Counted from the stretch's first letter, positions 1 to 9,505 are shown. The stretch is DNA of 64,000 bases from an uncultured Lachnospiraceae bacterium (GCA_944377405.1 CALWES010000002.1:174127-238126), one strand, 5' to 3'. The notes: generated by a model not told the origin, from the sequence alone. Made by a program: numbers and translations.

Positions 1-1
1 A

Positions 2-166
2 CCGGCCTTAGACGGCGGACAGCTCCTCTTCATCCTCATCGAGATGATCTGCAGGAGGCCCCTGCCCAGGGAATGGATCGGAAGGATCAATATGGCGGGA
101 ATGCTGTTCCTTCTGGGACTGATGTTCCTGATCCTGTTCAATGATATCAGCTTTATGCTGCGATAA
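2..166 (+). CDS. rseP: RseP-type site-2 protease (M50), 3' end only
   Basis: The first readable frame encodes the last 54 residues of a membrane protein and ends in TAA at 164-166. It begins PALDGGQLLF, the conserved LDGG segment of M50 intramembrane zinc metalloproteases (RseP/YluC family), where the aspartate is a zinc ligand. A final hydrophobic helix (MLFLLGLMFLILF) follows, as in family members. The order rseP-ispG-polC is a common arrangement in Clostridia and supports the call. The catalytic HExxH half lies outside the window, so integrity cannot be judged. Confidence 0.85.
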   Translation, partial: PALDGGQLLFILIEMICRRPLPREWIGRINMAGMLFLLGLMFLILFNDISFMLR

Positions 167-185
167 AGAAAGACGGAGGAAAAAC

Positions 186-1250
186 ATGGAACGGATGAAG
201 ACCAGAGAGGTAAAGATCGGTGGCGTTACCATAGGGGGAAATAACCCAATTGCCATTCAGTCCATGTGCAATACGAAAACCACGGATGTGGAGGCCACGG
301 TGGCCCAGATCCGGAGACTGACGGAGGCGGGCTGCGACATCGTGCGGGTGGCGGTGCCGGATGAGGCTTCGGCAGAGGCCATCGGGGAGATCAGAAGACA
401 GATCACCATCCCCCTTGTGGCAGACATCCATTTTAATTATAAGCTTGCCATTGCCGCCATGGAAAGGGGCGTGGACAAGATCCGCATAAACCCGGGAAAT
501 ATCGGCGGCAGGGAAAACCTGCAGCAGGTGGTGGAGGCGGCAGCCGGAAGGAACGTCCCCATCCGGGTGGGAGTAAACTCCGGTTCCCTGGAAAAGGAGA
601 TCCTGGAGGCCCATGGGGGCCACGTAACGGCAGAGGGACTGGTGGAGTCAGCCCTTCAGAAGGCGGCCATGATCCAGGAGATGGACTATCACAATCTGGT
701 GATCAGCATCAAATCCTCAGACGTCATGATGTGCGTAAGGGCCCATGAGCTGATCCGGGAGCGGACGGACATCCCCCTTCATGTGGGGATCACGGAGGCT
801 GGAACGGTCTGGGCCGGAAACATCAAGTCCTCCGTGGGACTGGGGATCATCCTTCATGAGGGAATCGGAGATACCATACGGGTATCCCTGACGGGAGACC
901 CGGTGGAGGAGATCCGCACGGCAAAGCAGATCCTTAAGACCCTGGGCCTCAGAAAGGGAGGCATCGAGGTGGTGAGCTGCCCCACCTGCGGCAGGACCAG
1001 CATCGATCTGATCGGACTGGCGGATCAGGTAACGGAGCTCTGCAGCCGGAGGGAGTACGAAGGACTCTCCATGAAGGTGGCCTGCATGGGCTGTGTGGTA
1101 AACGGCCCCGGAGAGGCCAGAGAGGCGGAGCTTGGGATCTGCGGCGGAAAGGGAGAAGGCCTTATCATCCGCAGAGGAGAGATATTGCGAAAGGTACCGG
1201 AGGCAGAACTGCTTTCGGAGTTTAAAAAGGAGCTGGACCGTTATCTATGA
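186..1250 (+). CDS. ispG: 4-hydroxy-3-methylbut-2-enyl diphosphate synthase
   Basis: IspG (GcpE) carries out the penultimate step of the MEP isoprenoid pathway, converting MEcPP to HMBPP with a [4Fe-4S] cluster. The protein has the N-terminal TIM-barrel signature (VKIGGVTIGGNNPIAIQSM) and three C-terminal cluster cysteines in SCPTCGR and CMGCVVNGPGE. It has 354 residues, usual for the bacterial two-domain form. An in-frame ATG at 141 exists, but the start at 186 is preferred because GGAGG sits just upstream (174-179) and the family begins at this point. The stop overlaps the polC start as ATGA, indicating translational coupling. Confidence 0.95.
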   Translation: MERMKTREVKIGGVTIGGNNPIAIQSMCNTKTTDVEATVAQIRRLTEAGCDIVRVAVPDEASAEAIGEIRRQITIPLVADIHFNYKLAIAAMERGVDKIRINPGNIGGRENLQQVVEAAAGRNVPIRVGVNSGSLEKEILEAHGGHVTAEGLVESALQKAAMIQEMDYHNLVISIKSSDVMMCVRAHELIRERTDIPLHVGITEAGTVWAGNIKSSVGLGIILHEGIGDTIRVSLTGDPVEEIRTAKQILKTLGLRKGGIEVVSCPTCGRTSIDLIGLADQVTELCSRREYEGLSMKVACMGCVVNGPGEAREAELGICGGKGEGLIIRRGEILRKVPEAELLSEFKKELDRYL

Positions 1251-4200
1251 GCAGCAGCTTTTCAGAAGTCTTTGAAAAACTGAATATCAGCCCTGAACAT
1301 ATGGGACTGCTTTCCGGAGCACAGGTGATCAAGATCGTCATGACTTCGGACCGGCGGTCCCTTACCATCTATGTACGCTCGGAGCAGTTCCTGCCCCGGG
1401 AGACGGTGACGGAGGCAGAGGCCGCCATCCGGGAGAAGATCTTCGACAACAAGGATATCAACGTTACCCTGATCGACACGGTGCCCCACGGGGATCAGAG
1501 GCCGAAGCAGGAAAAGGGAAGCACTGCTTCAGGGCAGCAGGACCGGGGAAAGAATCACTCCGCTCCAAAGCCAGGACAGCAGGGATACAAAAAGACCGTC
1601 AACCAGTGGACCCCGAAGCAGGACAAAAAGTCCGACAACCCGGATGTGGTATACGGCTATGATTTTACGGGAGAGCCCCTTAAGATCAAGACCCTGGAAG
1701 AGGGCATGGGAGGCGTGGTCATTACCGGCTTCATCTTCGGCACGGAGCTGGTGAAGACCAGAAACGGCAAGTACATCATCAAATTCAACATATCCGATAA
1801 GACGGACTCCATCTCCTGCCGGCTTTTCTGTGAGGAAAATGAGGCGGAGGAGCTTTCCGGCGTCTTAAAGCCAGGCAAGTGGTTTGCCATTAACGGAGAG
1901 GTGACGCCCCCCGACGGCCGCTTCAATACGGAGCTCAGCATCGGCCGCATCAAGGGGATCAAAAAATGGAAGGACACGGCGGAGGCCCGGATGGACCGGA
2001 TGCCGGAGGGAGAAAAGCGCATCGAGCTGCACCTTCATACCAAGATGAGCGATATGGACGGCGTGGGAGATGTGGGAGAATATATCCGCAGAGCAGCAGA
2101 GTGGGGCTGGGAGGCCCTGGCGATCACGGATCACAACAGCGTACAGGTATTTCCCACGGCCTTTCACTCCATTCCCAAGGGCAGTAAGCTCCGGCTTTTG
2201 CTGGGAGTGGAGGGGCGCCTTGTGGACGATGAGCAGAAGTGCGTCATCCGGCCGGAAGGCCAGAGCCTTTCCGGCAGATTCGTGGTCTTCGATATCGAGA
2301 CCACGGGATTTTCACCCCTGAAAAACAAGATCATCGAGATCGGCGCCGTCAAGATCGAAAACGGACGCATCATAGACCGCTTCTCCCAGTTCGTGGATCC
2401 GGAGGAGTCCATTCCCTATGACATCCAGAAGCTTACCAGCATCACGGACGGAGACGTGAGGGGACAGGGTACCTATGAGAAATGGATCCCCGCCTTCCTG
2501 GACTTCTGCGGGGATGCGGTGATCGTGGCCCACAACGCCCGCTTTGATACGGGCTTCATCGGGCATTTTGCAGGGCTCCTGGGAAAGCCCTATGCCCCCA
2601 CCATCATCGACACGGTGGGCCTGTCCCGGATGCTCCTGCCGAACCTGAACCGCTTCAAGCTGGACACGGTGGCAAAGGAGCTGGGGATCTCCCTGGAGAA
2701 CCACCACAGAGCCGTGGACGATGCGGAGGCCACGGCGGGGATCTTCTTAAAGCTTTGCGAGCTTCTGAAGAAACGGGGAATCGAGGATATGGATCGGCTT
2801 TATCAGGCGGAGGAGATCGATGAGAATACTATAAAGAAGCTTCCCACAAAGCATGTGACGATCTTCGCCAAGAACGATCTTGGCCGTACCAATATGTACC
2901 GGCTCCTGTCGGCGGCCCACGTGGATTACTTCCATGGCCAGGCCCGTATGCCAAAGAGCCTTCTCAGAGAGCTTCGGGACGGACTCCTCATCGGCTCCGG
3001 CTGCCAGAACGGCGAGCTCTATGACGCGCTGCTGCGGGGGGTATCCGACGAGGAGGCCCGGGAAATTGCAGCCTTTTACGACTACCTGGAGGTCCTGCCT
3101 CCGGAAAACCTGATGTATATGACCCTGGACGAGAAGTCCACGGTGAAGAACCGGGAGGATATCGTGGAGATCAATTCCCGGATCATAAAGCTGGGAGAGG
3201 AGCTGGGAAAACCGGTCTGCGCTGTGGGCGACGTGCATTTCCCGGAGAAAAGCGACGCCATTTACCGGCAGATCATCAAGTATTTTGACAAAAGCACCCA
3301 CTTTATGGAATCCCCCCAGTGGGGGGCTCCGGTATACCTCCGTACCACGGAGGAGATGCTGGAGGCCTTCCGGGACTATGACCGGGAGACTGCCCACAGG
3401 ATCGTCATCGACAACCCGAAGCTGATCCTGCGGATGTGCGAGCCCATCGCTCCCGTAAGGCCGGATAAGTGCCCGCCGGTGATCGAAAATTCCGACGAGA
3501 CCCTGCGGGAGATCTGTAATCAGAAGGCCCACGAGATGTACGGGCCGGAGCTTCCGCCGGAGGTCAGCGTCCGGCTCAATAAGGAGCTGGATTCCATCAT
3601 ATCCAACGGCTATTCCGTTATGTATATCATTGCACAGAAGCTTGTGTGGGATTCCAATGACCACGGCTATCTGGTGGGCTCCAGAGGCTCCGTAGGCTCC
3701 TCCCTGGTGGCGACCATGGCGGGGATCTCGGAGGTAAATCCCCTGCCGCCCCATTACCGCTGCCCCAAGTGCCACTATGTGGACTTCCACAGCGACGTGG
3801 TGAAAGAGTATGCGGACAAGGCAGGCTGTGACATGCCGGATGCGGTATGCCCCGTCTGCGGAGAGAAGCTGATAAAGGATGGCTTCGATATCCCCTTTGA
3901 GACCTTCCTGGGCTTTAAGGGAGACAAGGAGCCTGATATCGATCTGAACTTTGCAGGAGACTATCAGGCCAAGGCCCATGCCTACACCGAGGTGATCTTC
4001 GGCAAGGGCCAGACCTATAAGGCGGGCACCATCGGTACGGTGCAGGACAAGACGGCCTACGGCTATGTGCTGCGCTATAACGAGGAGCATGGCATTGTGG
4101 GCATGCGCCGGGCGGAGGTGGAGCGGATCGCCATGGGCTGTACCGAGGTAAGGCGTACCACGGGCCAGCATCCGGGCGGTATCGTGGTCCTTCCCCACGG

Positions 4201-5386
4201 GGAGGAGATGTCCACCTTTACCCCCATTCAGCATCCGGCCAACGATATGCAGAGCCCCATTACCACCCACTTCGACTACCACAGCATCGACCACAACCTG
4301 CTGAAGCTGGATATCCTGGGAAAGGATGATCCCTCCATGGTGCGGATACTTCAGGATATGACGGGGGTGGACCCCATGACGATCCCCGTGGACGATCCGA
4401 AGATCATGTCCCTCTTCCAGAACACGGAGGCCCTTGGCATCACCCCGGAGGACATCGGAGACACCAAGTGCGGCACCCTGGGGATCCCGGAGTTCGGCAC
4501 GGACTTCGCCATCCAGATGCTTCTGGACGCAAAGCCGAAATACATCTCCGACCTGGTGCGGATCGCAGGCCTTGCCCACGGTACCGACGTGTGGGTGGGC
4601 AATGCCCAGAAGCTCATCAACGAGGGAAAATGTACCATCCAGACCGCCATCTGTACCAGAGACGATATCATGATCTATCTGATCACCAAGGGTCTGGAGC
4701 CCGGGGACGCCTTCAAGATCATGGAGCTTGTGCGAAAGGGCAAGTTCCCCAAGGATCCGAAGCATGAGGAATACTGCGAGATGATGCGGTCCCATGGGGT
4801 GCCGGACTGGTACATCTGGTCCTGCGATACCATCAAGTACATGTTCCCCAAGGCCCATGCAGCGGCCTATGTGGTCATGTCCCTGCGGATCGCCTACTAT
4901 AAGATCTACTATCCTCTGGAGTACTATGCAGCCTACTATACCGTAAAGGGTAAGGGCTTTGATTACGAAAAGATGTGCGTGACCTTCCCGAAGCTGAAGC
5001 AGAATCTGAAGGAGCTGAAGGAATACATCGCCCAGAACCGGGATGCCACCGCCAACGACAAGCTGCTCCTTCGGGACATGCGGATCGTGGAGGAGATGAT
5101 GGCCAGAGGCCTGGAGTTTACCCCCATCGACATCTTCCGGGCGAAGGCAAAGGAATTCCAGGTCATTGACGGAAAGATCATGCCCTCCTTAAATTCCATT
5201 GCAGGACTGGGAGACAATGCGGCGGAGGCCATTGAACGGGAGTCCAGGAACGGGCCCTACCTGAGCATCGAGGAGTTCATATCCCGGACAAAGGCCACAA
5301 AGACCAATGCGGACCTCTTAAAGGAGCTGGGCCTTCTGGGTTCCATCCCGGACACCAATCAGCTGAGTATTTTCGATCTGGCATAG
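1247..5386 (+). CDS. polC: DNA polymerase III PolC
   Basis: This is the Gram-positive type replicative polymerase with built-in proofreading. Domain order: N-terminal OB region, PHP domain from about residue 258 (IELHLHTKMSDMDG), DnaQ-type 3'-5' exonuclease from about 344 (FVVFDIETTGF), palm, a zinc-binding region (CPKCHYVDF and CPVCGEKL), and the catalytic PDIDLNF motif near residue 895. At 1379 residues it is slightly shorter than the roughly 1430-1440 residues of Bacillus PolC; the N-terminal region appears to be the compact part. The start ATG overlaps the ispG stop. The strand opposite contains long open frames that are composition shadows. Confidence 0.97.
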   Translation: MSSSFSEVFEKLNISPEHMGLLSGAQVIKIVMTSDRRSLTIYVRSEQFLPRETVTEAEAAIREKIFDNKDINVTLIDTVPHGDQRPKQEKGSTASGQQDRGKNHSAPKPGQQGYKKTVNQWTPKQDKKSDNPDVVYGYDFTGEPLKIKTLEEGMGGVVITGFIFGTELVKTRNGKYIIKFNISDKTDSISCRLFCEENEAEELSGVLKPGKWFAINGEVTPPDGRFNTELSIGRIKGIKKWKDTAEARMDRMPEGEKRIELHLHTKMSDMDGVGDVGEYIRRAAEWGWEALAITDHNSVQVFPTAFHSIPKGSKLRLLLGVEGRLVDDEQKCVIRPEGQSLSGRFVVFDIETTGFSPLKNKIIEIGAVKIENGRIIDRFSQFVDPEESIPYDIQKLTSITDGDVRGQGTYEKWIPAFLDFCGDAVIVAHNARFDTGFIGHFAGLLGKPYAPTIIDTVGLSRMLLPNLNRFKLDTVAKELGISLENHHRAVDDAEATAGIFLKLCELLKKRGIEDMDRLYQAEEIDENTIKKLPTKHVTIFAKNDLGRTNMYRLLSAAHVDYFHGQARMPKSLLRELRDGLLIGSGCQNGELYDALLRGVSDEEAREIAAFYDYLEVLPPENLMYMTLDEKSTVKNREDIVEINSRIIKLGEELGKPVCAVGDVHFPEKSDAIYRQIIKYFDKSTHFMESPQWGAPVYLRTTEEMLEAFRDYDRETAHRIVIDNPKLILRMCEPIAPVRPDKCPPVIENSDETLREICNQKAHEMYGPELPPEVSVRLNKELDSIISNGYSVMYIIAQKLVWDSNDHGYLVGSRGSVGSSLVATMAGISEVNPLPPHYRCPKCHYVDFHSDVVKEYADKAGCDMPDAVCPVCGEKLIKDGFDIPFETFLGFKGDKEPDIDLNFAGDYQAKAHAYTEVIFGKGQTYKAGTIGTVQDKTAYGYVLRYNEEHGIVGMRRAEVERIAMGCTEVRRTTGQHPGGIVVLPHGEEMSTFTPIQHPANDMQSPITTHFDYHSIDHNLLKLDILGKDDPSMVRILQDMTGVDPMTIPVDDPKIMSLFQNTEALGITPEDIGDTKCGTLGIPEFGTDFAIQMLLDAKPKYISDLVRIAGLAHGTDVWVGNAQKLINEGKCTIQTAICTRDDIMIYLITKGLEPGDAFKIMELVRKGKFPKDPKHEEYCEMMRSHGVPDWYIWSCDTIKYMFPKAHAAAYVVMSLRIAYYKIYYPLEYYAAYYTVKGKGFDYEKMCVTFPKLKQNLKELKEYIAQNRDATANDKLLLRDMRIVEEMMARGLEFTPIDIFRAKAKEFQVIDGKIMPSLNSIAGLGDNAAEAIERESRNGPYLSIEEFISRTKATKTNADLLKELGLLGSIPDTNQLSIFDLA

Positions 5387-5426
5387 GAAGCCCCCTTGCC
5401 ACTGCTTCAGGATTGTGGTAAACTGG

Positions 5427-5468
5427 CAATTGCGCCTTCCGGCAGAAACCACTGCCGGGGAGCAATTG
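5427..5468 (+). promoter_or_regulatory. Two-level stem-loop in the leader of the symporter gene
   Basis: In the 106-base gap after polC, an outer stem CAATTGC/GCAATTG (5427-5433 with 5462-5468) encloses a perfect inner stem CCGGCAG/CTGCCGG (5439-5445 with 5452-5458). No U-tract follows, so it is not a standard terminator. It lies just upstream of the AAGGAG ribosome binding site (5476-5481) of the next gene and may be a leader element. Confidence 0.4.
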
Positions 5469-5492
5469 AAGCAACAAGGAGAGATTTTGATT

Positions 5493-6878
5493 ATGGAAAA
5501 GAAAAGGGAGACCTTTGCCAGCCGGATCGGATTCATCCTGATCTCAGCAGGCTGTGCCATCGGTCTCGGAAACGTTTGGCGCTTTCCGTACATCGTGGGA
5601 CAGTACGGCGGAGCGGCTTTTGTACTGGTTTATCTGATGTTTCTGGTGGTCTTCGGCCTGCCCATCATGGTGATGGAGTTTGCCAATGGCCGTGCATCCC
5701 AGAAGTCCGTAGCCCTTTCCTATGAGGCCCTGGAGCCCAAGGGAAGCAAGTGGCACCTGGCAAAATGGTTCCACATCGCCGGCGACTATATCCTGATGAT
5801 GTATTACACCACCATTGCAGGCTGGTTGCTTTATTACTTTGTGAAGTTCCTCCGGGGAGATTTCCATCCGGGCATGACCGCTGAGGCCTCCGGGGCCGAG
5901 TTCAACAACATGCTGGCAAACCCGGTGCTGATGGTGGTATTCATGCTGATCGTTGTGGCGCTTTGCTTCTTCATCTGCAGCAGGGGCCTTCAGGCAGGGG
6001 TGGAGAGCATCTCCAAGAAAATGATGGTCTGCCTCATGGTCCTCATGGTGGTGATCGCCATCAACTCCTGCCTCCTTCCAGGCGGAAAGGCAGGTCTGGA
6101 GTTTTATTTAAAGCCTGATTTTTCCAGGATGAAGGAGGCCGGCGTCTTCAATGCCCTCTATGCGGCTCTTGGACAGTCCTTCTTTACCTTAAGCATCGGC
6201 ATCGGCGCCATGTCCATTTTCGGCTCCTATATCGGAAAGGAGCGGAGACTGGCGGGAGAGAGCATCAACATCATGGTGCTGGATACCTTCGTGGCCTTCA
6301 CGGCGGGCCTGATCATTTTCCCCGCCTGCTTTGCCTATAACGGCGGTGAGACGGGACAGGGACCTTCCCTGATCTTCGTAACTCTGCCCAACGTATTCAA
6401 CAACATGCCCTTCGGACGGGTATGGGGCGCGCTGTTCTTTATCTTCATGTCCTTTGCGGCCCTGACCACGGTGATCGCGGTGTTCCAGAACATCATTGCT
6501 TTTGCCACGGACCTGACGGGCTGTTCCGTAAAGAAGGCGGTATGGCTGAACGGCCTCGCCATCGGCGTCCTGTCCCTTCCGGCGGTACTGGGTTATAATG
6601 TGTTAAGCGGCATCCAGCCTCTGGGGGCAGGCTCCACCATTCTGGACTTTGAGGACTTCATCGTCAGCAATAACATCCTGCCCATCGGATCCCTGATCTT
6701 CCTGTTTTTCTGTACCAGGAAATGGGGCTGGGGCTGGGAGAACTTCGCGAAGGAGGCCAACCAGGGCAAGGGACTGCGCTTCCCCACGGGAAAGCTGGCA
6801 AAGTTCTATGTCTGCTACGGCATTCCGCTGATCATCCTCATCATCCTGGTGATGGGATACGTGGAGAAGTTCCTGTAA
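5493..6878 (+). CDS. Neurotransmitter:sodium symporter family transporter
   Basis: A 461-residue polytopic membrane protein of the NSS/SNF family (LeuT fold), which couples sodium to uptake of amino acids or related amines. The N-terminal family signature is clear: FILISAGCAIGLGNVWRFPY, with the unwound helix 1 region and the conserved GNVWRFPY. About eleven to twelve hydrophobic segments follow, as expected for bacterial members. An in-frame ATG at 5415 exists, but the ATG at 5493 has a good AAGGAGAG site and matches the family start. It is a single gene closed by a strong terminator. The substrate cannot be read from sequence; in this fermentative setting an amino acid is likely. Confidence 0.88.
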   Translation: MEKKRETFASRIGFILISAGCAIGLGNVWRFPYIVGQYGGAAFVLVYLMFLVVFGLPIMVMEFANGRASQKSVALSYEALEPKGSKWHLAKWFHIAGDYILMMYYTTIAGWLLYYFVKFLRGDFHPGMTAEASGAEFNNMLANPVLMVVFMLIVVALCFFICSRGLQAGVESISKKMMVCLMVLMVVIAINSCLLPGGKAGLEFYLKPDFSRMKEAGVFNALYAALGQSFFTLSIGIGAMSIFGSYIGKERRLAGESINIMVLDTFVAFTAGLIIFPACFAYNGGETGQGPSLIFVTLPNVFNNMPFGRVWGALFFIFMSFAALTTVIAVFQNIIAFATDLTGCSVKKAVWLNGLAIGVLSLPAVLGYNVLSGIQPLGAGSTILDFEDFIVSNNILPIGSLIFLFFCTRKWGWGWENFAKEANQGKGLRFPTGKLAKFYVCYGIPLIILIILVMGYVEKFL

Positions 6879-6932
6879 CAGGGATCTGAATCGGCATCAG
6901 ACCGGAAAACTGCATAAAATGAAGTACAGTCA

Positions 6933-6972
6933 GGGATCACCTATTTTATTTGCAAATAGGTGGTCCCTTTTT
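6933..6972 (+). terminator. Rho-independent terminator
   Basis: The stem GGGATCACCTATTT pairs with AAATAGGTGGTCCC around a short loop and is followed by TTTTT. It closes the symporter gene. Confidence 0.85.
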
Positions 6973-7078
6973 CTATTGCAATATTTAATAAAAATAGAAA
7001 AAAGAGAAGAAAATGAATATGATATAGCGAGCGGTATAACATCGTATAACCTTTACGGTTATGAGCCGAAGTTACAGA

Positions 7079-7795
7079 TAAAAAACCTTTGACGGAAGCA
7101 CCCAGGTGCTTAAGGACATCAATCTGAAGGTGAAGAAGAATGAGGTAGTGGCGATCCTGGGACCTTCCGGCACCGGAAAATCCACCCTTCTGCGATGCCT
7201 GAATTACCTCTGCGTTCCCACTACGGGGATCATCCGGGTGGGAGACGTTACAGTGGATGCGGCCCATCATACCAAAAAGCAGGTGCGGGAGCTTCGGAAG
7301 CAGTCCGCCATGGTATTCCAGAACTATAACCTTTTCAAGAACAAGACGGCTCTGGAAAATGTTATGGAGGCCCTGATCACGGTGCAGAAGAAATCAAAGC
7401 AGGAGGCGGAGGAGACCGCAGTCCGGCTTCTGAAGAAGGTAGGCATGCTGGAACGGAAGGATTTTTACCCCTCCAAGATGTCCGGCGGCCAGCAGCAGCG
7501 TGTGGGGATCGCAAGGGCCATGGCGGTCAATCCGGATGTGCTCCTTTTCGATGAGCCCACCTCCGCACTGGATCCGGAGCTTGTGGTGGAGGTACTGAAC
7601 ACCATCCGCCAGCTGGCGGAGGAGGATACCACCATGATCCTGGTGACCCATGAGATCCGCTTTGCAAGGAATGTGGCAAGCCGTATCATCTTCATGGACG
7701 GCGGACGCATCGAAGCGGACGGAACACCGGAGGAGATGATCGATCATCCTCAGAATGAGAGACTGGCACAGTTCCTGAACTACGTCAGCAAGTAA
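7079..7795 (+). pseudogene. Polar amino acid ABC transporter ATPase, 5' end damaged, orphan
   Basis: The reading frame has all ABC ATPase motifs: Walker A GPSGTGKST, Q-loop VFQNYNLF, signature SGGQQQR, Walker B VLLFDEPTSALD and the H-loop THE, and it most resembles GlnQ/HisP-type ATPases. The homologous N terminus is interrupted. KTFDGSTQVLKDI is preceded directly by an in-frame TAA (7079-7081), while the missing first strand (KLQIKNL) is still readable in another frame just upstream, ending in TGA at about 7090. A short deletion between nearby AAAACCTT-like repeats would explain this. Translation could still begin at GTG 7106 (229 residues, weak GGAAG upstream), but it would lack the adenine-stacking region. 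No cognate binding protein or permease is adjacent. Confidence 0.65.
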
Positions 7796-7857
7796 ATTCA
7801 GCAGATAAATCATGAAAGAAAATCAGGCTGGGGCCTTTCGGACCCTGCCGGAAGGAA

Positions 7858-7886
7858 ACATGGGCTGCCTTCTGAGGCAGCCCATG
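7858..7886 (+). terminator. Hairpin after the ABC ATPase
   Basis: A perfect 13-bp stem ACATGGGCTGCCT/AGGCAGCCCATGT with a four-base loop, but followed by CTGTTGC rather than a clean U-tract. It probably ends or attenuates transcription ahead of the grdX promoter. Confidence 0.55.
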
Positions 7887-7890
7887 TCTG

Positions 7891-7919
7891 TTGCAAAAAA
7901 AGGGGCGAGATGCTATAAT
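7891..7919 (+). promoter_or_regulatory. Sigma-A promoter for grdX-grdX-tetR
   Basis: TTGCAA (7891-7896) and TATAAT (7914-7919) are separated by 17 bases, with the first grdX start 57 bases downstream. Confidence 0.75.
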
Positions 7920-7975
7920 GAAAAACTGTGTAGCATTCAATACATGGAATAGAAAAAGAAATAGAGAGGTCTGCT

Positions 7976-8368
7976 ATGATAGATGTAACAAAGCTTCTGA
8001 TCATTACCAACAATGATGTGACGGAGGAATATTTCAAGGGACAGATCCGGACGGAGATGGTGGAGACCCACAAGGACGTGCTGCTGAAGGTCCGGGACTA
8101 TATCTACGCCGGAGGCTGGAAGCTCATCACCCATCCCATGGCCAGCTCCATCAAGCCGAACCAGACACCCTTCCGTTCCATCATCCTGATTCAGTCCAAG
8201 GAGGACAATACGGAGGATATCATCATGATCGAGGAGGCGCTTATCAGCTTCGAGAAGTTCGAAGGAGATAAGAAGCCTACGGAATGGTACCGGAAAACAA
8301 CGGATCAGGACTTCAAGAGGATCGATTTTTACATGATCGAGGATGCGATCCCCCATCTGACACGATAA
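7976..8368 (+). CDS. grdX: GrdX family protein, copy 1
   Basis: A 130-residue protein of the GrdX family, small proteins of unknown biochemical role encoded with glycine/sarcosine/betaine reductase genes. The characteristic core is present: an N-terminal IITNND, then HKDVLLKVRDYI and LITHPMASSIKPNQTPFRSI. It is the first gene behind a strong promoter and is followed after 11 bases by a paralogue of nearly equal length. No membrane segment or signal peptide is seen. Association with reductase operons is established; a regulatory or assembly role would be conjecture. Confidence 0.85.
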   Translation: MIDVTKLLIITNNDVTEEYFKGQIRTEMVETHKDVLLKVRDYIYAGGWKLITHPMASSIKPNQTPFRSIILIQSKEDNTEDIIMIEEALISFEKFEGDKKPTEWYRKTTDQDFKRIDFYMIEDAIPHLTR

Positions 8369-8379
8369 GGAGAAAGATT

Positions 8380-8769
8380 ATGTGGGAACTGGAAAAAGCC
8401 ACTATCGTTACGAATAACCCCAGGGTCTATGACAAGTACAAGGACGAGACCCATGTCATCCTCCTGAAGAAATACGAAGAGGTGCTGCTGAAGGTCCGGG
8501 ACCTGGTCTATGACCGGCATGTGCTCCTGACCCATCCCCAGGCCTCAAGCTTAAAGCCCAATCAGACCCCTTACCGTTCTGTTGTGGTCTATCCCCAGGG
8601 GGCGGATGACAACATGAAGGATATCATGCTCATCGAAAAGTGCATCGAGACTTACCGGCAGTGGCAGGATATCGCCCCCACTCCGGAAAAATATGCGGAT
8701 AACGTGGCCTACGATTTTCAGACCATCGACCTTTCCGTGATCGATAATATCATTCCAAGGATCTCCTGA
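8380..8769 (+). CDS. grdX: GrdX family protein, copy 2
   Basis: A 129-residue GrdX paralogue sharing the core VLLKVRDLVYDRHVLLTHP and SSLKPNQTPYRSVV with the preceding gene. The ATG at 8380 follows AAGGAG (8367-8372). An upstream in-frame ATG lies inside copy 1 and is ignored. The two copies have diverged clearly at the protein level, so this is an established tandem duplication rather than a recent one. It leads into the tetR gene after 19 bases. Confidence 0.85.
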   Translation: MWELEKATIVTNNPRVYDKYKDETHVILLKKYEEVLLKVRDLVYDRHVLLTHPQASSLKPNQTPYRSVVVYPQGADDNMKDIMLIEKCIETYRQWQDIAPTPEKYADNVAYDFQTIDLSVIDNIIPRIS

Positions 8770-8788
8770 TCCGGAAGAAAGGAACGGA

Positions 8789-9505
8789 ATGGCAGAAAAA
8801 AAGTACTTTAAGGATCTTTCCAGGAGAGACTATATCGTAAAGGCGAACGAGATCGTGAGAGCGGAGGGGGCGGAGGCCCTTACCATCAGGCGGATCGCCC
8901 GGGAGATGCATTGCTCCAGCGCCTGCCTGTACCACTACTTCGAGAATCTGGAGGAACTGCTTTTTTATGCCCAGATCGGCTTTCTGAATTACTATCTGGA
9001 GGAGATCCAGCGGGCGGAGAGCGGCTGGAAAGACGCCTGGGATCTGCATATCGGAATCTGGGAGTGCTATTCCAGAGCGGCCTTCACTTATCCCACTGCC
9101 TTCAACACGGTATTCTTTTCGGATATGAGTGCGAAGCTTCCAACGGCTTTCAGAGAGTACTATGAGCTGTTCCCGGAACAGATCAATATGGTAAGTCCCT
9201 ACCTCCGGCTGATGCTTGAGACACCGGACTTTTTTGAGAGAGATTACCAGATGTGCCAGAAGTGCGTGGAGGCTGGGGTGATATCGGAGGAGAAGGCCCG
9301 GATCATGAACCGTCTGGTGTGCCTTGTTTACAAAGGTTACCTGAAGGGAATCATCGATTCCGGCATCGAAGCAGGGCAGATCGAGGAGCGGGTCCGGGAG
9401 TTTTTAAAGGATATCAAGCTGATCATGGCTGCTCTGGCGGACGATACCCTGGGACACAGGGATCTGGAGCCCATAAAAAGCCTCTTCGAAAAAATGCACA
9501 AATAG
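8789..9505 (+). CDS. TetR/AcrR family transcriptional regulator
   Basis: A 238-residue regulator with a TetR-type N-terminal helix-turn-helix at about residues 15-60 (ALTIRRIAREMHCSSACLYHYFENLEELL) and a longer, variable helical C-terminal ligand domain. It is the last gene of the grdX operon and sits directly upstream of the component B genes. Their promoter at 9580-9608 is flanked by two palindromic ATCGCGAT sites, so local control of grdE/grdB-like genes, perhaps by the reductase substrate, is the simplest inference. AAGGAA precedes the start. Confidence 0.85.
   Translation: MAEKKYFKDLSRRDYIVKANEIVRAEGAEALTIRRIAREMHCSSACLYHYFENLEELLFYAQIGFLNYYLEEIQRAESGWKDAWDLHIGIWECYSRAAFTYPTAFNTVFFSDMSAKLPTAFREYYELFPEQINMVSPYLRLMLETPDFFERDYQMCQKCVEAGVISEEKARIMNRLVCLVYKGYLKGIIDSGIEAGQIEERVREFLKDIKLIMAALADDTLGHRDLEPIKSLFEKMHK

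Noticed and set aside
2747..4858. A 703-codon open frame on the minus strand
   Set aside because: It lies wholly inside polC and its translation has no family features; GC-rich codon bias creates long antisense frames throughout this window.
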